Assembly (NCBI GenBank): GCA_028289745.1
Contig: JANQOD010000281.1
Span: 1 to 6,280, forward strand
Source of the DNA: Allomuricauda sp.
GTDB lineage: Bacteria; Bacteroidota; Bacteroidia; Flavobacteriales; Flavobacteriaceae
DNA length: 6,280 nt
Reading direction: 5' to 3'
Both the position numbers and the translations under genes were made by a program. The notes below the pieces were generated by a model that had not been told where the DNA came from, did not search any database, and saw only the letters and a program-made list of their open reading frames with translations. Shown here one piece after another: positions 1 to 5,315 of the stretch (position 1 is the stretch's first letter; each line of letters starts with the position of its first letter).

Positions 1-48
1 ATCGTTGGCCAGTTGCTCGGCCCATTCTTCTTGTGTCAAATCTGCCAT
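1..48 (-). CDS. N-terminal fragment of a cytoplasmic protein, possibly rhodanese-like
   Basis: On the minus strand an ATG at 48-46 opens a frame that runs without a stop to the window edge and reads MADLTQEEWAEQLAND. There is no signal peptide, so the protein is probably cytoplasmic. The opening resembles, from memory, small single-domain rhodanese-like proteins of flavobacteria, in which a similar N-terminus leads into an ILDVRTxEE stretch; that diagnostic part and the active-site Cys lie outside the window, so this is only a suggestion. The gene follows the redoxin gene on the same strand but is separated from it by a hairpin terminator at 78-102. It is therefore either transcribed separately or reached only by read-through. 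I see no convincing promoter in 49-77; the nearest match, TAAACTTG on the minus strand, lacks an upstream TTTG. Confidence 0.5.
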   Translation of the reverse strand, partial: MADLTQEEWAEQLAND

Positions 49-77
49 TTTTACAAGTTTAAATTTGTCAAAAATAA

Positions 78-102
78 AAATCCGAAGCATAGCTCCGGAT
101 TT
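78..102 (-). terminator. Intrinsic terminator after the redoxin gene
   Basis: Read on the minus strand, bases 102-92 pair with 88-78 over 11 base pairs (one G-U) around the three-base loop TAT. The stem is followed by TTATTTTTG, a U-rich tail in RNA. It sits 20 bases past the stop codon of the redoxin gene at 123-740 and ends the two-gene minus-strand operon. There is no U-tract on the plus-strand side, so it is probably one-directional. Confidence 0.82.
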
Positions 103-122
103 AAATCGCTGTATTTTTTGTA

Positions 123-740
123 TCAGACCTTTATAGAACATCCAATGGCCCTGGTCGTGGCCACCTCAATTTCGTTACCGGCCAACATCGCATCGACGGC
201 ATTCTCAACATATTTGTCCTCGACTTGGGCCGCACTTTGATAGTTGTCATCTATGGCACCAATGTACCTGACGATATTTCCGCCGGTCGTTTTTTCGAGC
301 AAGAATACATGGGGTGTTCTTTTAGCCCCGTACTGTGGATAGATTTCTTGCCCCTCATCCAACAAATACGGAAAAGTGAAACCCTTCTCGGCCGCACGTT
401 GCTTCATGGCTTCAAAATTGTCTCCGGGCTGCACTTGGGGGTTGTTCGGATTGATGGCAATCACAGGAACTCCCAGCGGCTTGTACTTTGCATCCAATGC
501 GATGATACGGTCTTCATAGGCGACCGCATATGGACAGGTATTACAGGTGAAAATGATCAAAAAGCCTTTGGCGTCACCATAATCGGAAAGGGAAACCATA
601 CCGTCATCAATATTCTTCAACGAAAAGTCTGTTGCGACATCACCGATATCGTAGCCTTCGACCGCCGGGCCCGATAGTTGGGTAAAGGCCCCAAATACAA
701 AAACCAATAGCAATGTGCCAATTGTTCTTAATGTCTTCAT
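123..740 (-). CDS. Exported redoxin / thioredoxin family protein (PRX-like, CNTC motif)
   Basis: The 205-residue product starts with a basic N-terminus and a hydrophobic stretch (about residues 7-20), which fits a Sec signal peptide and a periplasmic location. The mature part has the peroxiredoxin/thioredoxin fold pattern: an early GDVATDFSL segment, the redox motif C66-N-T-C69 in FTCNTCPY, and a TPHVFLL segment with the expected cis-proline. A further cysteine, C201, lies five residues from the end in AIGCSIKV, a tail I recall from the PRX-like group of the AhpC/TSA superfamily. The substrate is unknown; thiol peroxidase or disulfide exchange activity is inferred from the fold. The start lies 10 bases after the stop of the thioredoxin lipoprotein gene, so the two are probably co-transcribed and work in the same compartment. 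The ATG at 740 is chosen because it gives the complete signal peptide. Confidence 0.85.
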   Translation of the reverse strand: MKTLRTIGTLLLVFVFGAFTQLSGPAVEGYDIGDVATDFSLKNIDDGMVSLSDYGDAKGFLIIFTCNTCPYAVAYEDRIIALDAKYKPLGVPVIAINPNNPQVQPGDNFEAMKQRAAEKGFTFPYLLDEGQEIYPQYGAKRTPHVFLLEKTTGGNIVRYIGAIDDNYQSAAQVEDKYVENAVDAMLAGNEIEVATTRAIGCSIKV

Positions 741-750
741 ATGTGAAATT

Positions 751-1311
751 TTATAACATTTTATCTATTTCCTGTATCAGTTCTTCATAGGTAAGGCCCC
801 GTTCAAAAAAAATGCGCTGGCCGTTTTTATAGATCAGTGTGGCTGGAATGCCCCCGCCCCAATCTTCATCAACCTTTGGGATCCAATCATTCATGTCGGG
901 GTCATCAAGGATAATGACCTTTGATTGGATGTTTTTCCTCTCTACAAAAGGTTCTAGCTTTGATTTCCACATTGAGGGCATGTCTAGACTTACCAGCAGT
1001 ACCTCGACCCCTTGGTCTTTTTGTTCGGCATTGACCTTTTCAAAATAAGGCAGCTCTTTGATACAGGGTTTGCACCAAGTCGCCCAGAAATTGATTACAT
1101 GAACTTTGTCGTCAACCTTGTTCAAATAGGGTTTGAATCCATCAAAACTATATACAGGGAACTTGACCTGTACCGGTGGCTGAGGTGCCTCGGCATTGGC
1201 ATATACGGGCGCAGTGTCCACATCTTGATTTTTTTGCCCCCTGTTTTTGCAAGCTGTCAGCAATAACATTGAAAAAACACCAAGAAAAACCAAACGATTC
1301 ATAGACTGCAT
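751..1311 (-). CDS. TlpA-like thioredoxin-fold lipoprotein (WCKPC)
   Basis: The 186-residue product begins with a lipoprotein signal peptide; the lipobox LLTAC gives the lipidated cysteine at C21. A linker rich in Pro, Ala and Gln (about residues 24-50) leads to a thioredoxin domain with INFWATWCKPC (C80 and C83) and the cis-proline segment GGGIPATLIY (P156). This is the TlpA/ResA-type layout: a membrane-anchored thiol-disulfide reductase in the envelope, whose partners may be cytochrome c apoproteins or the downstream redoxin. The partner is inferred, not shown. The residues after C21 (KNRGQ) do not look like the acidic surface-export signal described in some Bacteroidota, so a periplasm-facing location is more likely. 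A second in-frame ATG (1302-1300, Met4) would also give a good signal peptide. It is the first gene of a minus-strand operon with the redoxin gene. Confidence 0.88.
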   Translation of the reverse strand: MQSMNRLVFLGVFSMLLLTACKNRGQKNQDVDTAPVYANAEAPQPPVQVKFPVYSFDGFKPYLNKVDDKVHVINFWATWCKPCIKELPYFEKVNAEQKDQGVEVLLVSLDMPSMWKSKLEPFVERKNIQSKVIILDDPDMNDWIPKVDEDWGGGIPATLIYKNGQRIFFERGLTYEELIQEIDKML

Positions 1312-1382
1312 TTTAGACCCGTAAATTTAACCAATGGCCTGACCGGCTTTTTTGTTTTTAACAAAACTTTATCGCATACCGA

Positions 1383-1415
1383 TTTGTTAGATCACCAAAA
1401 ATAATAATATATTTG
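1383..1415 (+). promoter_or_regulatory. Promoter of the marR-nitroreductase-yceI operon
   Basis: TATATTTG at 1408-1415 is an exact match to the Bacteroidota -7 consensus TAnnTTTG. TTTG at 1383-1386 lies 21 bases upstream, slightly longer than the usual spacing of about 19. Transcription should start around 1419-1422, about 17 bases before the marR ATG at 1438. The 3' end of the -7 element overlaps the palindrome at 1413-1424, so a bound repressor would block this promoter. Confidence 0.6.
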
Positions 1416-1425
1416 TATATACAAT
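1396..1425 (-). promoter_or_regulatory. Candidate promoter for the lipoprotein-redoxin operon
   Basis: On the minus strand TATTTTTG (1403-1396) fits the Bacteroidota -7 pattern TAnnTTTG, and ATTG (1425-1422) lies 18 bases upstream as a partial -33 element. Transcription would begin near 1390, giving a 5' untranslated region of about 80 bases before the ATG at 1311. Its -33 element falls inside the palindromes in front of marR, so the two divergent promoters overlap. A nearer alternative, TAAATTTA around 1321-1330, lacks the final G and a -33 match. Confidence 0.4.
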
Positions 1426-1432
1426 TATTGTA
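1413..1432. promoter_or_regulatory. Probable MarR operator: two overlapping palindromes
   Basis: TTGTATATACAA at 1413-1424 is a perfect 12-base palindrome. TACAATTATTGTA at 1420-1432 is a second perfect palindrome with a single central base (1426). They share the half-site TACAA at 1420-1424, giving three alternating half-sites TTGTA, TACAA, TTGTA. The region covers the end of the -7 element and the expected transcription start of marR and lies five bases before its start codon. MarR-family dimers commonly bind AT-rich palindromes of this kind beside their own gene; binding here is an inference from position. Confidence 0.6.
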
Positions 1433-1437
1433 ATGAC

Positions 1438-1884
1438 ATGAATGTAGAGAAGGTCATCAAAACAACCAAAAAAATTCCATTGGAATCGAGAACCCTGATT
1501 CATATGACCTTGGTACACCACAAAGTCAACGAGATATTGGCCAGCGCCCTCAAACCTTTTGGGATTTCTTTACAGCAATTTAATGTTCTGCGAATTTTGA
1601 GAGGGCAAAAAGGGTTACCGGCCAACCTCTTTACCCTCAATGAGCGTATGGTCACCAAAATGAGCAATACCACGAGATTGGTCGATAAGTTGATCGCCAA
1701 AGGATATGTTGACCGTACCATCTGCGAGGCCAATCGGCGTAAGGTCGAGATTACACTGACCGACAACGGTAGCACCGCTCTTTCTGAAATGGACATTGCC
1801 GTTGCCAATGCCGAAAAAATGGCCGTGCAACGATTTACAAAAAAAGAACTGGAAGAATTGAACAATTTATTGGATAAATTTTAA
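1438..1884 (+). CDS. MarR family transcriptional regulator
   Basis: The 148-residue protein has the size and layout of a MarR winged helix-turn-helix repressor: an N-terminal dimerisation helix (about 15-38), ISLQQFNVLRIL before the DNA-binding domain, a recognition-helix region NERMVTKMSNTTRLVDKLIAKG (68-89), and the wing VDRTICEANRRKVEITLTDNG (91-111), in which the Asp-Arg and Arg-Arg pairs are family hallmarks. A C-terminal helix (about 112-147) completes the dimer interface. The only cysteine is C97 in the wing, so an OhrR-type N-terminal redox cysteine is absent. Palindromes directly upstream suggest autoregulation. The gene abuts the nitroreductase gene with no spacer, so it probably controls the whole marR-nitroreductase-yceI operon. 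The ligand is unknown; a quinone, phenolic or electrophilic compound would fit the neighbours. Confidence 0.88.
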   Translation: MNVEKVIKTTKKIPLESRTLIHMTLVHHKVNEILASALKPFGISLQQFNVLRILRGQKGLPANLFTLNERMVTKMSNTTRLVDKLIAKGYVDRTICEANRRKVEITLTDNGSTALSEMDIAVANAEKMAVQRFTKKELEELNNLLDKF

Positions 1885-2517
1885 ATGGAAACTGTACTCG
1901 AAAATAGAACTTGGCGTTATGCCACCAAGAAATTCGATGTCGACAAAAAGGTATCTGAACATGACCTGGAGTTATTGTTGGAAGCCACACGTTTGAGTGC
2001 CTCATCATATGGCCTGCAACCCTATCACTTATATGTCATCACCGAACAAAACCTGAAAGAACAGCTCAAGCCTGCCTCTTGGGGGCAATCACAAATCACC
2101 GATGCTTCCCATATCATCGTATTTGCCAACAAAACCGATTTCGGAGAGGAGTTGATGGATGCATATGTGCAAAATGTGAGCAAGACCCGAAACATTCCTG
2201 AAGAGAATTTAAAGGGGTATCGTGATTTTATGAAATCAAAACTGCTGGATCTTTCACCGGAACAAAAAAGTGTTTGGACCTCAAAGCAGGCCTATCTCGC
2301 CTTCGGCAATATGATCCAGGCCGCTTCAGAATTGAAAATAGATACCTGCCCCATGGAAGGTTTTGAGGCCGCACAATACAACAAAGTTTTGGGTCTTGAG
2401 GATAAAAACCTCAACGCTGCCGTGGTATTGGCCATTGGGTACCGCTCAGAGAAAGATGAGACCCAGCATTTACCCAAAGTCCGTAAATCAAAAGAAGAAT
2501 TATTCACTCATTTATAA
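1885..2517 (+). CDS. NAD(P)H-dependent nitroreductase, NfsB-like
   Basis: The 210-residue protein belongs to the FMN-dependent nitroreductase fold of the NfsB type. Visible marks are the opening RTWRYATKKFD (FMN phosphate region), LSASSYGLQPYHLYVI (about residues 38-53), the helix QAYLAFGNMIQAASELKIDTCPMEGF (about 135-160) and the closing AIGYRSEKDE. Such enzymes reduce nitroaromatics, quinones or related electrophiles with NAD(P)H in the cytoplasm as homodimers; the natural substrate cannot be told here. The ATG at 1885 directly follows the marR stop codon at 1882-1884, so translation is probably coupled. Length is normal for the family and nothing looks broken. Being under a MarR regulator suggests induction by a toxic small molecule. 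Confidence 0.88.
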   Translation: METVLENRTWRYATKKFDVDKKVSEHDLELLLEATRLSASSYGLQPYHLYVITEQNLKEQLKPASWGQSQITDASHIIVFANKTDFGEELMDAYVQNVSKTRNIPEENLKGYRDFMKSKLLDLSPEQKSVWTSKQAYLAFGNMIQAASELKIDTCPMEGFEAAQYNKVLGLEDKNLNAAVVLAIGYRSEKDETQHLPKVRKSKEELFTHL

Positions 2518-2539
2518 AACAAAATCAATTATCAAAATC

Positions 2540-3118
2540 ATGAAAAAGAATGTATCAAGTTTAGTATTGGCCTTGACCTTTGGCCTAACGGCCCTAGCGA
2601 ACCCCGTTGAAGGGGAGAAAAAAGAAGTGAAGACCGATGCCAGCACTGTCACTTGGAAAGCCTACAAGGTAACAGGTTCACACACCGGAACAGTTGACCT
2701 AAAATCTGGGGCACTACTTTTCGATGACAACGGCAAATTATCTGGCGGTGAATTTGAGGTTGACATGACCTCATTGGTTTCAACAGACTTAGAGGGCGAG
2801 TATAAGGGCAAACTCGAAGGTCATTTAAAATCTGACGATTTTTTCGGTGTCGCCACCCACCCCACCTCCAAACTGATCTTCACCAATGTCAAGGCGTCTG
2901 GCAAAAACTCGTTTGAAGTGACCGGTGACCTGACCATTAAGGGCATCACCAAACCCGTAACCTTTGATGTGTCGATCTATGGCAGCAAAGCGACGGCCAC
3001 TATGAAGGTTGACAGGGCACAATACGATGTGCGATATGGCTCTGGCAGCTTCTTCGAAAACCTCGGCGACAAGACCATCTATGATGAATTTGACATGGTC
3101 GTCGATCTAGAATTTTAA
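2540..3118 (+). CDS. Exported YceI family lipid/polyisoprenoid-binding protein
   Basis: The 192-residue product has a Sec signal peptide (basic MKKN, a hydrophobic core, and ALA before N21 as the likely cleavage site) followed by a YceI-type lipocalin-like beta barrel. Typical segments are STVTWKAYKVTGSHTGTV near the start, the GGEFEVDMTSL strand, HLKSDDFFGVATHPTSKLIFT in the middle, GDLTIKGITKPVTFDV, and a final ENLGDKTIYDEFDMVVDLEF. YceI homologues bind isoprenoid quinones or other amphiphiles in the periplasm. The frame is open upstream to 2363, inside the nitroreductase gene, but the ATG at 2540 is the start because the signal peptide begins there. It lies 22 bases after the nitroreductase stop with no promoter between, so it is the last gene of the marR operon, closed by the terminator at 3138-3173. 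Confidence 0.9.
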   Translation: MKKNVSSLVLALTFGLTALANPVEGEKKEVKTDASTVTWKAYKVTGSHTGTVDLKSGALLFDDNGKLSGGEFEVDMTSLVSTDLEGEYKGKLEGHLKSDDFFGVATHPTSKLIFTNVKASGKNSFEVTGDLTIKGITKPVTFDVSIYGSKATATMKVDRAQYDVRYGSGSFFENLGDKTIYDEFDMVVDLEF

Positions 3119-3137
3119 GAACTTGGTTTAGTGTTTG

Positions 3138-3179
3138 AAAATCCCGTCCATGGTTTTACCAGGGCGGGATTTTTTTATT
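3138..3179 (+). terminator. Strong intrinsic terminator after yceI
   Basis: Bases 3138-3149 pair with 3162-3173 (AAAATCCCGTCC against GGCGGGATTTT with one wobble pair), and after a bulged A3150 the stem continues with TGGT (3151-3154) and ACCA (3158-3161) around a TTT loop. The stem runs into a T-rich tail reaching about 3181. It starts 20 bases past the yceI stop codon and isolates the marR operon from the trp promoter that begins at 3184. Confidence 0.88.
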
Positions 3180-3183
3180 TTCG

Positions 3184-3214
3184 TTTGCCAAAACCAAATT
3201 CCTTTCTATATTTG
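3184..3214 (+). promoter_or_regulatory. Consensus Bacteroidota promoter of the trp operon
   Basis: TTTG at 3184-3187, a spacer of exactly 19 bases, and TATATTTG at 3207-3214 match both elements and the spacing of the Bacteroidota housekeeping promoter (TTTG, N19, TAnnTTTG). Transcription is expected to begin about 4-7 bases past the final G, around 3218-3221. That falls on or next to the leader-peptide start codon at 3220. The promoter starts just after the T-tail of the upstream terminator. Confidence 0.75.
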
Positions 3215-3219
3215 AAGCA

Positions 3220-3276
3220 ATGAAACGAACAATCGTAAATACGTGGTGGTGGTTAAACTTACGTCGAACATCGTGA
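3220..3276 (+). CDS. trpL: trp operon leader peptide with three consecutive Trp codons
   Basis: A short frame from ATG 3220 to TGA 3276 encodes 18 residues, MKRTIVNTWWWLNLRRTS. Residues 9-11 are three consecutive tryptophans (TGG at 3244-3252), very unlikely by chance directly upstream of trpE. The frame lies between a consensus promoter and an intrinsic terminator that precedes trpE, the arrangement of a ribosome-mediated attenuator. When Trp-tRNA is short the ribosome should stall at these codons and allow read-through into trpE; when it is plentiful the ribosome should reach the stop codon and the terminator should form. The ATG sits five bases after the promoter's -7 element, so the mRNA may be nearly leaderless, and no ribosome-binding site is seen. 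The peptide itself probably has no other role. Confidence 0.85.
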   Translation: MKRTIVNTWWWLNLRRTS

Positions 3277-3321
3277 GCTAGTCCCTACTATATGAACATA
3301 TACAAAGGCCTGTCATCACGA
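3271..3321 (+). promoter_or_regulatory. Possible antiterminator pairing in the trp leader
   Basis: TCGTGA at 3271-3276, which includes the leader stop codon, is the exact complement of TCACGA at 3316-3321, in the loop and descending arm of the terminator. The pairing may extend imperfectly through AGTCCCT (3280-3286) with AGGCCT (3306-3311), using the ascending arm. This would compete with the terminator. A ribosome stalled on the Trp codons at 3244-3252 would leave 3271-3286 free, while one at the stop codon would cover it, as attenuation requires. The helix is short and interrupted, so this is a hypothesis. Confidence 0.4.
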
Positions 3322-3338
3322 CAGGCCTTCATTTTTAT
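3305..3338 (+). terminator. trp attenuator terminator
   Basis: AAGGCCTGTC at 3305-3314 pairs perfectly with GACAGGCCTT at 3320-3329 around the loop ATCAC, and is followed by CATTTTTAT. This 10-base-pair hairpin with a U-tract lies 28 bases after the leader peptide stop codon and ends about 11 bases before the trpE start. A terminator between the promoter and the first structural gene, preceded by a Trp-rich leader peptide, is the defining mark of transcription attenuation. Confidence 0.85.
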
Positions 3339-3349
3339 ATCAATCCAAG

Positions 3350-4747
3350 ATGAGATTCGAACTAAAAACGCATTACAAAAAAATACTGGCCGATACCATC
3401 ACACCGGTCAGTGTATATCTAAAGGTACGTGACCGGTTTCCGAACAGTATTTTGTTGGAAAGTAGTGATTACCATGCCAACGACAACAGTTTTTCATATA
3501 TCTGTTGCAATCCGATCGCTTATATAAAAGTGCAGGATGAAAAGATTATTCAACAATTCCCCGATGGCTCATTCGAAGAAACGAAGATCAAAGGGGATAC
3601 CGACCTGACCGCCGTAATCGATCGTTTTGCCACACGTTTCTCTGTAAAAGGGCATGATTTCAAGTTCATCAACAACGGTCTTTTTGGGTATATTGCCTAT
3701 GATGCCGTACGCTATTTTGAATCTGTGGAAATCTCGAAAAAGGAAAACGCCGTAGAAGTACCCGATATCTTCTATGCCGTTTATCAGAATATCATCGCCA
3801 TCAACCATTTCAAGAACGAAGCCTATATTTTTGCCCACTGCCATAATGTCGAGAGCAACATTGAAGATATACACCAACTGTTGAAAGCAAGAAACTTTGC
3901 CACCTATACCTTCTCAAAGCAAGGTATGGCCGTTTCCAACCTTGAAGATGAAGAGTATCGTGAGCATGTGCGTTTGGCCAAAAAACACTGCCAACGTGGC
4001 GATGTGTTTCAATTGGTGCTCTCAAGACGGTTTTCCCAAAGTTTTAAAGGAGATGAGTTCAACGTCTATCGAGCTTTGCGCTCTATCAATCCCTCACCCT
4101 ATCTTTTCTATTTTGATTATGGCGATTTCAAAATCTTCGGAAGTTCTCCCGAGGCACAATTGATCGTCAAGGATGGCAAAGCCGAGATACACCCCATCGC
4201 GGGCACCTACAAGCGCACGGGAAATGATGAGAAAGATGCCGAACTGGCCAAAAAACTGGCAGCTGATGATAAAGAGAACAGTGAGCACGTGATGTTGGTC
4301 GATCTTGCGCGCAACGACCTCAGCCGAAACGGCAATGCCGTGAATGTAGAGACCTATCGTGAGGTACAGTATTTCTCACATGTCATTCATTTGGTGTCAA
4401 AGGTAACGGGAAAAAAGAAAGCGGCCATCTCGACCCTGAAAATCGTGGCAGACACCTTTCCGGCGGGTACCTTGAGCGGGGCGCCGAAACACATGGCCAT
4501 GCAACTCATTGAGAAGTATGAAAAGACCAACCGTGCCTATTATGGCGGGGCGATCGGTTTTATGGATTTTCAGGGCAATTTCAACCATGCCATTATGATC
4601 CGTACTTTTTTGAGCAAGAACCATTCCCTGCACTATCAGGCCGGTGCCGGTTTGGTAGCCGCTTCCGACCCTGATGCGGAACTACAGGAAACCTATAACA
4701 AATTGGGTGCCTTGAACAAGGCCCTTGAAATCGCTGAAAGGATCTAA
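3350..4747 (+). CDS. trpE: Anthranilate synthase component I
   Basis: The 465-residue protein is the chorismate-using subunit of anthranilate synthase, first step of tryptophan synthesis: chorismate plus ammonia (from TrpG glutaminase) gives anthranilate and pyruvate. The N-terminal domain carries LLES at 35-38, the tryptophan feedback-binding motif. The chorismate-binding domain (about 195-460) shows GDVFQLVLSRRF, FGSSPE, PIAGTYKRTG (near 280), LVDLARNDLSRNG, AGTLSGAPKHMA (near 371), GGAIGF and YQAGAGLVAASDP. The LLES motif and the adjacent trpG argue for TrpE and against the related PabB or isochorismate synthase. Length is normal for Bacteroidota TrpE, somewhat shorter than the enterobacterial form. 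ATG 3350 follows the attenuator with no upstream in-frame alternative and no clear Shine-Dalgarno sequence. One base separates its stop codon from trpG. Confidence 0.96.
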   Translation: MRFELKTHYKKILADTITPVSVYLKVRDRFPNSILLESSDYHANDNSFSYICCNPIAYIKVQDEKIIQQFPDGSFEETKIKGDTDLTAVIDRFATRFSVKGHDFKFINNGLFGYIAYDAVRYFESVEISKKENAVEVPDIFYAVYQNIIAINHFKNEAYIFAHCHNVESNIEDIHQLLKARNFATYTFSKQGMAVSNLEDEEYREHVRLAKKHCQRGDVFQLVLSRRFSQSFKGDEFNVYRALRSINPSPYLFYFDYGDFKIFGSSPEAQLIVKDGKAEIHPIAGTYKRTGNDEKDAELAKKLAADDKENSEHVMLVDLARNDLSRNGNAVNVETYREVQYFSHVIHLVSKVTGKKKAAISTLKIVADTFPAGTLSGAPKHMAMQLIEKYEKTNRAYYGGAIGFMDFQGNFNHAIMIRTFLSKNHSLHYQAGAGLVAASDPDAELQETYNKLGALNKALEIAERI

Positions 4748-4748
4748 A

Positions 4749-5315
4749 ATGGGTAGAAGAGTTTTGATGATAGACAATTACGATAGTTTCACCTATAATT
4801 TGGTGCACTATTTAGAGGATCTTGATTGTGATGTGATGGTCAAACGAAATGACCAATTGACGTTGCAAAATGTGGAACCGTTCGATGAAATCGTATTATC
4901 GCCAGGACCTGGAATTCCTGATGAGGCCGGGCTGCTTAAACCGATCATTGAACGCTATGCCCCCAACAAACGTATTTTCGGAGTGTGCCTAGGGCAACAG
5001 GCCATCGGGGAGGTTTTTGGCGGCAGTCTTGTTAATTTAGACGAGGTCTATCATGGCATCGCCACCACGATAAAAATTACTGAAGATGATTACCTTTTCA
5101 AAGGTATTCCAAAAGAAATCGCAGTGGGCCGCTATCATTCTTGGGTAGTGCATCCTGACCTTCCTGAAGTGTTGGAGGCCACTTCTTTTGACGAAAACGG
5201 ACAGGTCATGTCACTACGCCATAAAGAATATGATGTGCGGGCGGTGCAATTTCACCCTGAATCGGTGCTCACCCCCCATGGAAAACAAATGTTAAAAAAC
5301 TGGTTGGAAAAATGA
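4749..5315 (+). CDS. trpG: Anthranilate synthase component II (glutamine amidotransferase)
   Basis: The 188-residue protein is a class I glutamine amidotransferase that releases ammonia from glutamine and passes it to TrpE. It shows NYDSFTYN (10-17), LSPGPGIP (50-57), the nucleophile C80 in GVCLGQQAIGEVFGG, RYHSWVV (128-134), and the catalytic His-Glu pair H169 and E171 in VQFHPES. All catalytic triad residues are present. It could also serve p-aminobenzoate synthesis, as shared TrpG/PabA subunits do, but its place between trpE and trpD makes tryptophan synthesis its main role. The frame is open to an ATG at 4725 inside trpE; the start at 4749, one base after the trpE stop, gives the normal family N-terminus. 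A later Met7 is possible but less likely. Its stop overlaps the trpD start as ATGA. Confidence 0.95.
   Translation: MGRRVLMIDNYDSFTYNLVHYLEDLDCDVMVKRNDQLTLQNVEPFDEIVLSPGPGIPDEAGLLKPIIERYAPNKRIFGVCLGQQAIGEVFGGSLVNLDEVYHGIATTIKITEDDYLFKGIPKEIAVGRYHSWVVHPDLPEVLEATSFDENGQVMSLRHKEYDVRAVQFHPESVLTPHGKQMLKNWLEK

Noticed and set aside
13..240. A 75-codon plus-strand frame beginning at 13
   Set aside because: It crosses the minus-strand terminator and the end of the redoxin gene, with low-complexity, non-protein-like composition.
225..677. A 150-codon plus-strand open frame opposite the redoxin gene
   Set aside because: It lies entirely antisense to a gene with clear family motifs, has no recognisable domain and no promoter; it is a shadow frame.
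1327..1367. GCC/GGC hairpin plus T-run and the GTTTT-TAAC-AAAAC hairpin upstream of the lipoprotein gene
   Set aside because: The stems are only three to five base pairs, no plus-strand gene ends here, and the T-run is common in AT-rich intergenic DNA; not enough for a terminator or riboswitch.
2363..2539. Upstream extension of the yceI frame into the nitroreductase gene
   Set aside because: The 59 extra residues are out-of-frame nitroreductase sequence, and the signal peptide begins at the ATG at 2540.
3226..3273. Direct repeat CGAACAATCG / CGAACATCG in the trp leader
   Set aside because: It is short and imperfect and falls within the leader-peptide codons; no structural role can be argued from it alone.
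4725..4748. Earlier trpG start inside the end of trpE
   Set aside because: The eight extra residues are read from the trpE tail; the ATG at 4749 directly after the trpE stop gives the normal family N-terminus.
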